Below, in pieces: positions 1-7,874 of a stretch of 56,225 nucleotides of DNA. Source of the stretch: Betaproteobacteria bacterium. Its GTDB lineage: Bacteria; Pseudomonadota; Gammaproteobacteria; Burkholderiales; Ga0077523. The stretch spans positions 1-56,225 of the forward strand of contig JANXYG010000059.1 in assembly GCA_025350245.1 (NCBI GenBank), written 5' to 3'. The notes under the pieces are model-generated. The model saw nothing but the letters and a program-made list of their open reading frames with translations. It was not told where the DNA came from and searched no databases. The position numbers were made by a program, and so were the translations under genes. Position 1 is the first letter of the stretch; each line of letters opens with the position of its first letter.

Positions 1-762
1 CGCGAGAAAGGCAAGGACGCGGTGCGCACGAACTTCGCCGCACACCTGTACAGCGAGCCGTTCGCGAGGCTCGCGCGCCACCCGCGCATGGTCGAGCCGG
101 TGCAGGAGCTGCTCGGCGAATCGCTCTACATGCACCAGTTCAAGATCAACGGCAAGGCGGCATTCGACGGCGACGTCTGGCAATGGCACCAGGACTACGG
201 CACCTGGCTCAACGACGACCTGATGCCGACCGAGCGCGCGATGAATGTCGCAATCTTTCTCGACGACGTGAGCGAGTACAACGGTCCGCTGATGTTCATC
301 CCCGGCAGCCACAGGAAGGGCGTGGTCGATGCGAAGCACGACCTGACGACCACGAGCTACCCGCTCTGGACCGTCGACAACGGGCTGATCCGGCAACTGG
401 TCGAGCGCGCCGGTGGTCATGGCGGCTTCGATGCCGACGGTCGCCACGTCCCGGCCGGCATCGTCTCGCCGAAGGGACCGGCCGGCTCGATGATCCTGTT
501 CCACAGTTGCCTGGTGCACGCGTCCGGTTCCAACCTGTCGCCCCACAACCGCGTGAGCGTCTACCTGAGCCTGTGCGCGGTCAGCAATCACATCCGGCGC
601 TTCAAGCGCCCGGAGTACATCGCCCACCGCGATTTCACGCCGATCGACTGCCTGCCCGACGACTGCCTGCTGCGGGACTACGAGGTCGCGCTACCGTGGA
701 AGGACGGCGTACCGAAGAGCGCGCTCGAGACCTCGGGCGATGAGCTCACGCTCGCAGCCTGA
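1..762 (+). CDS. PhyH-family Fe(II)/2-oxoglutarate dioxygenase (5' partial)
   Basis: The frame is open to the left edge, so the N-terminus lies outside the window; 253 codons are visible. The protein resembles phytanoyl-CoA dioxygenase (PhyH) family enzymes, non-haem iron oxygenases that use 2-oxoglutarate. WHQDYGTW gives the usual His-x-Asp iron ligands (visible codons about 63 and 65). HASGSN near codon 173 gives the distal His, and the Arg in RVSVYLS shortly after is placed to bind 2-oxoglutarate. A GTG at base 22 is an internal codon rather than a convincing start. The next gene begins 18 bases downstream on the same strand, so cotranscription is likely. The substrate cannot be deduced; the family includes acyl-CoA, ectoine and small-metabolite hydroxylases. 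Confidence 0.85.
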   Translation, partial: REKGKDAVRTNFAAHLYSEPFARLARHPRMVEPVQELLGESLYMHQFKINGKAAFDGDVWQWHQDYGTWLNDDLMPTERAMNVAIFLDDVSEYNGPLMFIPGSHRKGVVDAKHDLTTTSYPLWTVDNGLIRQLVERAGGHGGFDADGRHVPAGIVSPKGPAGSMILFHSCLVHASGSNLSPHNRVSVYLSLCAVSNHIRRFKRPEYIAHRDFTPIDCLPDDCLLRDYEVALPWKDGVPKSALETSGDELTLAA

Positions 763-780
763 GGCGAGACGGACACGACC

Positions 781-2139
781 ATGAGCCTGTTCACGCAATT
801 GCAGCGACGCGCCGCCGAGAACCGGCCGATCCGCATCGGCCTGATCGGCGCCGGCAAGTTCGGCTCGATGTACCTCGCGCAGGTGCCGCGCACGCCCGGG
901 GTGCACCTCGTCGGCATTGCCGACCTGGCACCAGACACGGCCCGCGCGAACCTCGCGAGAGTCGGCTGGAGCGACGAGCGCACGCGCGCCACGAGCCTCG
1001 GCGACGCGCTCAAGACCGGCGCAACGCACATCGGCGACGACTGGCAGGCACTGGTCCGCGAACCGGCGATCGATATCGTGGTCGAGTGCACCGGCAACCC
1101 GGTCGCCGCGGTCGAACACTGCCTTGCCGCGTTCGCGCATGGCAAGCACGTCGTCAACGTGACCGTCGAGGCCGACGCGTTCTGCGGTCCGCTGCTGGCG
1201 CGGCGTGCCGCCGAAGCGGGCCTGATCTATTCGCTCGCGTTCGGCGACCAGCCGGCGCTGATCTGCGACCTCGTCGACTGGGCCCGCACCTGCGGCTTTC
1301 CGGTCGTAGCCGCTGGCCGCGGCCACAAGTGGCTGCCACACTTCAGCGAGTCGACCCCGGACACGGTCTGGGGCTATTACGGCCTGACGCCGGAGCAGGC
1401 GGCACGCGGCGGCCTGAACCCGAAGATGTTCAACAGCTTCCTCGACGGCTCGAAGCCATCGATCGAATCGACCGCGGTCGCCAACGCGACCGGACTCACG
1501 GTGCCGAGCAACGGCCTCACCTACCCGCCGGCGAGCGTGGAAGACATTCCGTTCGTCACCCGACCGATCGCCGAAGGCGGCGTCCTCGAGCGCAAGGGCA
1601 TGGTCGAGGTGATCTCGTCGCTGGAGGCCGATGGCCGCCGGATCCCGTACGACATTCGCATGGGCGTCTGGGTCACGGTCGAGGGCGAGACTGAATACAT
1701 CCGCAACTGCTTCGAGGAATACAACGCGCACACCGATCCGAGCGGCCGCTACTTCACCCTGTACAAGCGCTGGCACCTGATCGGGCTCGAGGTCGGCGTG
1801 TCGGTCGCAAGCGTCGCGTTGCGCGGCGAGGCGACCGGCGTGGCCGAATGCTGGAACGCCGATGTCGTCGCCACCGCGAAGCGCGACCTGACGCCCGGCG
1901 ACATCCTCGACGGCGAGGGCGGCTACACGGTCTGGGGCAAGCTGCTGCCCGCCGACACGTCGGTGCGGATCGGCGGCCTGCCGCTCGGCCTCGCACACAA
2001 CGTCAAGGTGACGCGCGCGGTGGCCAAGGGCCAGAGCCTGTCCTGGAACGATGTCGCGATGGACACCTCCACCGCGGCCTACAAGGTGCGCCGCGAGATG
2101 GAATCGCTGTTCGCCGCGCCGCTGCTCAAGTCGGCGTGA
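781..2139 (+). CDS. NAD(P)-binding homoserine dehydrogenase-like oxidoreductase with C-terminal SAF domain
   Basis: This is a 452-residue protein. An N-terminal Rossmann fold is shown by IRIGLIGAGKFGSMYLA (residues about 17-33), followed by a region like the nucleotide-binding part of homoserine dehydrogenases. The last 80 or so residues (LTPGDILDGEGGYTVWGKL onward, ending in KGQSLSWNDVAMD) look like a SAF/antifreeze-type domain, as found in FlgA and sialic acid synthases. Such Rossmann-SAF proteins are annotated as oxidoreductases of unknown substrate, and the homoserine dehydrogenase catalytic domain is not evident. It follows the dioxygenase gene by 18 bases, which suggests a two-step modification of one metabolite; that link is inference. 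Confidence 0.8.
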   Translation: MSLFTQLQRRAAENRPIRIGLIGAGKFGSMYLAQVPRTPGVHLVGIADLAPDTARANLARVGWSDERTRATSLGDALKTGATHIGDDWQALVREPAIDIVVECTGNPVAAVEHCLAAFAHGKHVVNVTVEADAFCGPLLARRAAEAGLIYSLAFGDQPALICDLVDWARTCGFPVVAAGRGHKWLPHFSESTPDTVWGYYGLTPEQAARGGLNPKMFNSFLDGSKPSIESTAVANATGLTVPSNGLTYPPASVEDIPFVTRPIAEGGVLERKGMVEVISSLEADGRRIPYDIRMGVWVTVEGETEYIRNCFEEYNAHTDPSGRYFTLYKRWHLIGLEVGVSVASVALRGEATGVAECWNADVVATAKRDLTPGDILDGEGGYTVWGKLLPADTSVRIGGLPLGLAHNVKVTRAVAKGQSLSWNDVAMDTSTAAYKVRREMESLFAAPLLKSA

Positions 2140-2261
2140 CCGGCGCCTGATCCGAGGCGCTGATCGCCGCTCGTGCGGCGAGACTGATCCGCGGACAACG
2201 CGTTGCGAGCTATCGACGGCTTCGACGGAAAACTCTGGCTTGAGGTTGTCCAACCTGCCGA

Positions 2262-3224
2262 TCAGGCGAGAAGCTGCGCGAACCGGGTCATGTCGACGTT
2301 ACCACCGCTCACGATTACCCCGATACGCTTGCCCGCGACCGGCAGCCCCGCTTCGAGAATGGCGGCAGCGGCGAGGCAGCCGGTAGGTTCGACGATCAAC
2401 TTCATGCGCTCGGCGAAAAAGCGCATCGCCGACACCAGTTGCGCGTCGGATACGGTGACCACCTCGTCCACCAGCGATCGCATGACCGGAAACGTGAGCT
2501 GCCCGGCGTGCTGGGTCTGGGCGCCGTCCGCGATGGTGCGCGGCACGTCGATGTGGACGATGTGCCCGGCACGCAGCGATTGCTGGACGTCGTTGCCGGC
2601 CTCGGGTTCGACCCCGATCACCCGGCAATCCGGCAGCAGGTGCTTCGCGGCCACCGCGCAGCCCGAGATCAGGCCGCCACCGCCCACGCAAACCACCAGC
2701 GCGTCCAGGGGGCCGACCTCGGCGATCAGTTCCAGCGCCGCCGTCCCCTGCCCCGCCATGACGTCGGCGTGATCATAGGGTGGGATCAGGGTCATGCCGC
2801 GTTCGGCGGCGATGGCGCGCCCGATCTGCTCCCGGTCCTGGGTGTAGCGGTCGTACCGGATGACCTCGGCGCCATACCCGCGCGTGGCCTCGATCTTCAG
2901 CGGCGGCGCGTCGAGCGGCATCACGATCGCGGCCGACATGCCCAACAGGCGGGCCGACAAGGCGATCGCCTGCGCATGGTTGCCGGATGAATAGGCGATC
3001 ACCCCGGCTTGGCGCTGGACGGCATCGAACTGCGCCAGGGCGTTGTAGGCGCCACGGAACTTGAACGCCCCGCCACGTTGCAGGTTCTCGCATTTGAAGA
3101 ACAGATCGGCGCCGCAACGCTCGTCGGCGGTGCGGCTGCGCAGGACCGGTGTCCGGTGCGCCACGCCGTCGAGGCGCGCGGCGGCGGCTTCGATATCGGC
3201 GAAGACGATCGGGAGCGGTGTCAT
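2262..3224 (-). CDS. PLP-dependent threonine/serine dehydratase family protein (fold type II)
   Basis: The 320-residue product has the fold-type II PLP signature. GGAFKFRGAYNAL holds the Schiff-base Lys, SSGNHAQAIAL is the Asn loop, and GGGGLISG is the phosphate-binding glycine loop. This points to a catabolic threonine/serine dehydratase, a threo-3-hydroxyaspartate ammonia-lyase or a serine racemase-type enzyme, all of which eliminate the beta-hydroxyl to give 2-oxo acid and ammonia. There is no C-terminal ACT regulatory domain, so it is not biosynthetic IlvA. The frame extends upstream to 3263, but the start at 3224 (MTPLPIVFADIEAAAARL) matches family N-termini. No strong ribosome site marks any of the in-frame ATG codons. 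The exact substrate is open. Confidence 0.85.
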   Translation of the reverse strand: MTPLPIVFADIEAAAARLDGVAHRTPVLRSRTADERCGADLFFKCENLQRGGAFKFRGAYNALAQFDAVQRQAGVIAYSSGNHAQAIALSARLLGMSAAIVMPLDAPPLKIEATRGYGAEVIRYDRYTQDREQIGRAIAAERGMTLIPPYDHADVMAGQGTAALELIAEVGPLDALVVCVGGGGLISGCAVAAKHLLPDCRVIGVEPEAGNDVQQSLRAGHIVHIDVPRTIADGAQTQHAGQLTFPVMRSLVDEVVTVSDAQLVSAMRFFAERMKLIVEPTGCLAAAAILEAGLPVAGKRIGVIVSGGNVDMTRFAQLLA

Positions 3225-3321
3225 CGGGAAGATCATGAAATATCGTTGCGCCATGGCATGCAATGCTCACGCCACGCGGATTCGCAAGGTAGAGTGGTGC
3301 ATCTTGCATCCGGAAAGTCTC

Positions 3322-3948
3322 ATGTCGCCATCCTCATGCCGCGCCGCGACCAAGCCCGGCACCATCATCCGACAGACGATCGCGCGGATATTGCCGGTAT
3401 TGTCGGTATTGCTGTCGCCGATCCTGCCGGCTCTGGCCGCCGGTGAATGCGATGTCTGCCAGAGGCCGCCGGCACCGACATCGGTGCCGGCGGTCGTCGA
3501 TTCGACCGAAGCCGGTACCTGCGACGTGTGCCCGAAGCCGGAGAGCCGCGACGATACCGGCGCATCAGCCGTGCCGGGCACGACAATCCGCGACTGCGCC
3601 GACTGCCCCGAACTGGTCGCGATTGCGCCGAGCGGTCTCGCCGCGAACCATGTCGTCGGCTTCGCGCTGTCGATGGCCGATATCACGTTCGAGGGCTGGG
3701 ACGCCTGCGTCGCCGCGGGCCCGTGCCCGCCCGCCGATGACCACGGGCGCGGGCGCGGAGCCAACCCGGTGACCAACATCGACCGGCACGATGCCCGTCT
3801 GTACACGGCGTGGCTGACGGGCAGGACCGGCTGGCGTTACCGCCTGCCGACGGCAGCGGAGTGGGAGTACGCGGCCAAAACCGGCGTTGCCGCGACCCCC
3901 GCGCCTGGCTCGGGCACCTTCAGAGTCGTCCGCGATCTCCCGCTCTGA
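3322..3948 (+). pseudogene. FGE-sulfatase (SUMF1/formylglycine-generating-like) protein with internal deletion
   Basis: The ATG at 3322 is preceded by GGAAAG and starts a secretory signal peptide (hydrophobic IARILPVLSVLLSPILPALAAG), so the mature protein would be periplasmic. A Cys-rich linker follows with repeated CDVC and CADC pairs. The FGE-sulfatase fold then begins (VVGFALSMADITFEGWDAC, then PVTNIDRHDARLYTAWLTG and YRLPTAAEWEYAAKTG). Immediately after this the sequence jumps to GTFRVVRDLPL, which resembles the extreme C-terminus of these proteins. About 100 residues of core, including the expected GNVWEW and GGSW blocks, are absent, yet the frame stays open (208 residues). It is probably a deletion derivative without activity. 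A short secreted FGE-like binding protein is the alternative. Confidence 0.65.
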
Positions 3949-3959
3949 TCGGCTTCCGC

Positions 3960-4301
3960 TCAACCGATGCCGAGCAGTTCGACCTCGAACACGAGGGTGG
4001 CGTGGGGGGGGATGACACCGCCGGCGCCGCGCACCCCATAGCCGAGCTGCGGCGGGATCGTGAGTTTTCTGGTGCCGCCGATTCGCATGCCCTGCACGCC
4101 TTCGTCCCAGCCGGCAATCACCTGGCGGCCACCGAGATGAAACTCGAACGGCTCCTTGCGATCCTTGCTGGAGTCGAACTTGGTGCCGTCGGCGAGCCAA
4201 CCAGTGTAATGCACGCTCACCTGCTGACCGGCGGCCGCGGTGTCGCCACCGCCCACGGCAAGTTCCTCGATGATCAGACCGCTTGCTGTCGTAGTACTCA
4301 T
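3960..4301 (-). CDS. FKBP-type peptidyl-prolyl cis-trans isomerase
   Basis: This 113-residue protein is one FKBP domain. It contains [18 protein letters not shown], the family's FPLGxxxVIxGWDEGxxGM block as [19 protein letters not shown], and [11 protein letters not shown] followed by [16 protein letters not shown]. It catalyses cis-trans isomerisation of Xaa-Pro bonds. No signal peptide is present, so it is cytoplasmic. The start at 4301 was chosen over an upstream in-frame start at 4445 because the domain begins right there and GAGGCGAAG sits just upstream. The stop lies 12 bases from the convergent FGE-like frame. Confidence 0.93.
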   Translation of the reverse strand: MSTTTASGLIIEELAVGGGDTAAAGQQVSVHYTGWLADGTKFDSSKDRKEPFEFHLGGRQVIAGWDEGVQGMRIGGTRKLTIPPQLGYGVRGAGGVIPPHATLVFEVELLGIG

Positions 4302-4505
4302 CTTCGCCTCGTTTGGTGAACAGGCCGGCATTCTATGCGTTTGCCGGCTCCCATGACGACCGTGGGGCAACGCATCGCAGTGACTTCGGAGGCATCGCGA
4401 AATCGATTGCAGCTCCGCACGCCATCTCCCGGCTCGGTCAACCAACCGACATCGCCCGCTTCCTGCTCGAAAAACTCTCAGCCTCTGAGCCCGCGGTGGA
4501 TAGCG

Positions 4506-5417
4506 CTATGCGGCCGCCGCCGGGACGATGATGGGCAGGTCGAGCTGCCGGATGACTTGCCCTAGCAGGCGCACCGCCGTCTGACGCGGGAAATCGCTGC
4601 GCCAGGCGAGCACGACCCGGCGCGACGGTCTCGGCGCGGCAAAATCGACCACTCGCACCAGCGGGCTTGTGTGGCGCGGGGTCAGCGCGGACGCCGGCAG
4701 CACCGAGATGCCCAGCCCCGAGGCGACCATGCTGCGCAGGGTCTCGAGCGAATTGCCCTGCTTGCCGCCGCTGGTCGGTCGGGAAAACTCACTGCAGGCG
4801 TCCAGCACCTGATCGCGAAAACAATGACCGATGCTGAGCAGCAGCAGGTTTTCAGCATCGAGTTCGTCCGGAGCTATCGCCTTGCGGCGCGCCCAGGCAT
4901 GCCCCGCCGGCACCACGATGCGGAACTCCTCGTCGTACAGCGGCAGTGTTTCGACACCGGCCGGCGCGTAGGGAAGCGCCAGGATCGCGACGTCGATCTG
5001 GCCCGCCCGCAGCATCTGGTCGAGATTTGCCGTGAGGTTTTCCTCGATGTCGAGCGGCATCTCGCGCGCCGCGTGGCGCAGGCCCAGCACCAGTTCGGGC
5101 AGCAGATATGGCGCGATGGTGTGGATCACGCCCACCCGCAACGGGCCGACCAGCGGATCGGTGCGCGCCTTCGCGACCGCCTTGACCCGGCCGGCCTCGT
5201 CGAGAACCCGGCGCGCCTGCGCCACCACGGCAATGCCGGTCTCGGTGAGCAGCACGTCACCCGGGCCGCGCTCGAACAGGCGCGCCCCGAGTTCTTCCTC
5301 GAGCTTCTTGACCGACGCGCTCAGGCTCGGCTGGCTCACGAAACAACGCTCGGCCGCTCGGCTGAAGTTGCGTTCATCGGCTACCGCCACCACGTATCTG
5401 AGTTCGGTGAGTGTCAT
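4506..5417 (-). CDS. oxyR: LysR-family hydrogen peroxide sensor OxyR
   Basis: A LysR-type activator of 303 residues. The winged helix-turn-helix occupies residues 1-60 (NFSRAAERCFVSQPSLSASV). The effector domain contains GHCFRDQVLDAC, whose cysteines fall at residues 199 and 208, exactly the numbering of the redox disulfide pair in Escherichia coli OxyR. This is strong evidence for a peroxide sensor and not a generic LysR protein. It is divergent from the peroxiredoxin-glutaredoxin gene, and the intergenic region contains an OxyR-type site (5441-5477). That arrangement predicts autorepression and peroxide-induced expression of the antioxidant operon. Confidence 0.95.
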   Translation of the reverse strand: MTLTELRYVVAVADERNFSRAAERCFVSQPSLSASVKKLEEELGARLFERGPGDVLLTETGIAVVAQARRVLDEAGRVKAVAKARTDPLVGPLRVGVIHTIAPYLLPELVLGLRHAAREMPLDIEENLTANLDQMLRAGQIDVAILALPYAPAGVETLPLYDEEFRIVVPAGHAWARRKAIAPDELDAENLLLLSIGHCFRDQVLDACSEFSRPTSGGKQGNSLETLRSMVASGLGISVLPASALTPRHTSPLVRVVDFAAPRPSRRVVLAWRSDFPRQTAVRLLGQVIRQLDLPIIVPAAAA

Positions 5418-5440
5418 TGGTCGGATCCGGAAGGCCCCCG

Positions 5441-5477
5441 ATAGGCGGCGCCTATCGGCCGAATCGTAACAAGGTAT
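5441..5477. promoter_or_regulatory. OxyR binding site between oxyR and the peroxiredoxin-glutaredoxin gene
   Basis: Four tetrads are spaced exactly as in the OxyR consensus ATAG-N7-CTAT-N7-ATAG-N7-CTAT. ATAG is at 5441, CTAT at 5452, ATCG at 5463 (one mismatch) and GTAT at 5474 (one mismatch). The left half is a 10+1+10 inverted repeat. The site is 24 bases from the oxyR start and about 70 bases before the start at 5548. Confidence 0.85.
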
Positions 5478-5547
5478 TGGCCGGCCATCGGTGACGTTTG
5501 CGAAACTGCGTCTACGACTTCATCGACATCTCTTCAAGGAGAATCAC

Positions 5548-6285
5548 ATGTTTCAGCACAAGGAAGGCCAGCGCGTCCCGGCAGTCACGTTTCGCATCCG
5601 CGAAAACAACGAGTGGAAGAGCGTGACGAGCGACGACATCTTCAAGGGCAAGACCGTGGTGGTGTTCTCGCTGCCCGGCGCCTTCACCCCGACCTGCTCG
5701 TCGACCCATCTGCCGCGTTACCACGAACTCGCCCCCGCGTTTCGCGCCAATGGCGTCGACACCATCGTCTGCATCTCGGTCAACGATACCTTCGTGATGA
5801 ACGAATGGGCGCGCGATCAGGAAGCCGGCAATGTGTTCCTGCTCCCGGACGGCAACGGCGACTTCAGCGCCGGCATGGGCCTGCTGGTCGACAAGTCCGA
5901 CCTGGGCTTCGGCAAGCGCTCATGGCGCTATTCGATGCTGGTCAAGGACGGCGTGATCCAGAAGCAGTTCATCGAGCCCCAGAAGGACGGTGACCCGTTC
6001 GAGGTGTCCGATGCCGACACGATGCTCAACTTCATCAACCCGACCGCGCGCAAGCCCGACCAGGTCGCGATCTTCACGCGCGTTGGCTGCGGCCATTGCG
6101 CCCGGGCCAAGGCAAAGCTGACCGAACTCGGCTACGACTACGCCGAAGTGACCTTGCCGAACACCAATCGCAGCCGGGTGGTCGGTGCCGTCAGCGAGGC
6201 GCTGACCGTGCCGCAGATCTACATCAATGGCGAGCACATCGGCGGCGCGGACGAACTCGAGCGGTGGTCGCGCCAGGCGGCTTGA
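5548..6285 (+). CDS. Peroxiredoxin-glutaredoxin fusion (hybrid Prx5/Grx)
   Basis: A 245-residue two-domain antioxidant enzyme. Residues 1-160 form a Prx5-type peroxiredoxin with peroxidatic Cys50 in PGAFTPTC. Residues about 173-245 form a glutaredoxin with FTRVGCGHC (Cys181 and Cys184) and the GSH-site block VPQIYINGEHIGGADEL. Such hybrids reduce H2O2 and alkyl hydroperoxides with glutathione in one polypeptide. The start is fixed by AAGGAGA 5 bases upstream of ATG 5548; the frame is open further upstream but that part has no homology. It is preceded by the OxyR site and followed 54 bases later by a disulfide reductase gene, so peroxide induction of both is expected. Confidence 0.94.
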   Translation: MFQHKEGQRVPAVTFRIRENNEWKSVTSDDIFKGKTVVVFSLPGAFTPTCSSTHLPRYHELAPAFRANGVDTIVCISVNDTFVMNEWARDQEAGNVFLLPDGNGDFSAGMGLLVDKSDLGFGKRSWRYSMLVKDGVIQKQFIEPQKDGDPFEVSDADTMLNFINPTARKPDQVAIFTRVGCGHCARAKAKLTELGYDYAEVTLPNTNRSRVVGAVSEALTVPQIYINGEHIGGADELERWSRQAA

Positions 6286-6339
6286 CCGACGCAAGGAGGG
6301 CTCCCCGCCCGGGGAGCCCACACACCGGGAACACCACAA

Positions 6340-7761
6340 ATGAACATCATCGATACCGATGTGGCGATCATCGGCGCCGGCACCGCCGGGCTTGCCGCCT
6401 ATCGTGCGGCAGTGGCGGCGGGCAAACAGGCGTTGCTGATCGAATCCGGCCCGCACGGCACGACCTGCGCGCGCGTCGGATGCATGCCGAGCAAGCTTCT
6501 GATCGCGGCTGCCGAGGCCGCGCATGGCCCGGCAAAGTGGAACGAGTTCGGCCTGCGGCTCGAAGGCCGGGTGCTCGTCGACGGCGTGGCGGTGATGGCG
6601 CGCATACAACGCGAGCGCGACCGGTTCGTCGGCTTCGTACTCGATGCGGTCGATCGCATTCCCCCGGGTGACCGGCTCACCGGCAAGGCACGCTTCACCG
6701 GCGATCGATCGCTACAGATCGATGGCGGTCCAGCGGTCCGGTTTCGAAGCGCCGTGATCGCGACCGGTTCCGCCCCGGCCATTCCCGGGCTGCTGCGCGA
6801 CGCGGCAGACCGGCTGGTGGTGAACGACGATGTGTTCGCCTGGAGCGATCTGCCGCGCTCGGCCGCCGTTTTCGGGCCCGGCGTGATCGGGCTCGAACTG
6901 GGGCAGGCGCTGAGCCGTCTCGGGGTCGACATTTCGATGGTGGGCCGCGGCGGCTACGTAGGACCGTTTTCCGATCCTGCCTTGCGCGATTACGCGCACA
7001 CCACCTTCGCAGCGGAATTCAGTCTCGACCCGGATGCGAAAGTCGACAACATCACCCGGGTCGAGGGCGGCGTGCGCATCGCGCGCCGCGATGCGCACAA
7101 CCGGCTCGATGAGCAGACGGTCGACTACGTCATCGCCGCAACGGGCCGCACGCCCAACGTTCGCGACCTCGGCCTCGATACCACTTCGCTCGCGCTCGAC
7201 CCTGCCGGCGTACCGCGGTTCGATCGCACCACCCTGCGTTGCGGGACCAGCACGATCTTCATCGCCGGCGATGCCAACAACGACCTGCCGCTGCTGCACG
7301 AAGCAGCGGACGAGGGCCGGATCGCCGGCGAGAACGCGGCGGCGCTGCCCGATGTTCGCCCGGGCCTTCGGCGCACGCCGCTCGCGATTGTCTTCACCGA
7401 TCCGCAGTTGGCGGTGATCGGGCAACGCTACGCCGACCTCGCCGGACAAACGTTCGTGACCGGCCGCGCGAGCTTCGAGGACCAGGGGCGCAGCCGGGTC
7501 ATGCTGCGCAATCGCGGCCTGTTGCACGTCTACGCAGCACCGGGCGATGGCCGCGTTCTCGGCGCCGAACTCATCGGCCCCGACGCGGAACATCTGGCGC
7601 ATCTGCTCGCCTGGGGCATCCAGTCGGAGATGAGCGTGGCGCGCATGCTGGAGATGCCGTTCTACCACCCGGTGGTCGAGGAGGGGCTGCGCACGGCACT
7701 GCGTGATGCCGCCGCGCAGATCGCGCATCGTCGGCAACCGGTCGATCGTCTGGCGGCATAG
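6340..7761 (+). CDS. Dihydrolipoamide dehydrogenase-like FAD/NAD(P) disulfide reductase
   Basis: This 473-residue flavoprotein belongs to the pyridine nucleotide-disulfide oxidoreductase class I family. The N-terminal FAD-binding loop is VAIIGAGTAGLAAYRAA, and the redox-active disulfide is Cys43/Cys48 in TTCARVGCMPSKLL. A degenerate NAD loop FGPGVIGLELGQALSRLG follows, then the FAD-contacting IFIAGDANND, and the C-terminal FYHPVVEEGL supplies the His-Glu pair. It lacks the lipoyl domain context of an alpha-keto acid dehydrogenase. Its place behind the peroxiredoxin-glutaredoxin gene suggests a role in thiol redox cycling in the OxyR regulon. The true electron acceptor is unknown. Confidence 0.88.
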   Translation: MNIIDTDVAIIGAGTAGLAAYRAAVAAGKQALLIESGPHGTTCARVGCMPSKLLIAAAEAAHGPAKWNEFGLRLEGRVLVDGVAVMARIQRERDRFVGFVLDAVDRIPPGDRLTGKARFTGDRSLQIDGGPAVRFRSAVIATGSAPAIPGLLRDAADRLVVNDDVFAWSDLPRSAAVFGPGVIGLELGQALSRLGVDISMVGRGGYVGPFSDPALRDYAHTTFAAEFSLDPDAKVDNITRVEGGVRIARRDAHNRLDEQTVDYVIAATGRTPNVRDLGLDTTSLALDPAGVPRFDRTTLRCGTSTIFIAGDANNDLPLLHEAADEGRIAGENAAALPDVRPGLRRTPLAIVFTDPQLAVIGQRYADLAGQTFVTGRASFEDQGRSRVMLRNRGLLHVYAAPGDGRVLGAELIGPDAEHLAHLLAWGIQSEMSVARMLEMPFYHPVVEEGLRTALRDAAAQIAHRRQPVDRLAA

Positions 7762-7874
7762 ACCCGGCGCTCGGGGGCTGGACCGACGGCACCCGACCGA
7801 CCACGGTCAATCTCCCATCGCGCGCGGCTCTCGCCGATAATCGGCGACTTTCGCAACACTGCATCGGAACCATC

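Noticed and set aside
691-2253. 520-codon minus-strand frame opposite the oxidoreductase gene
   Set aside because: Antisense shadow rich in Arg, Ala and Asp, caused by high GC at third codon positions; no homology.
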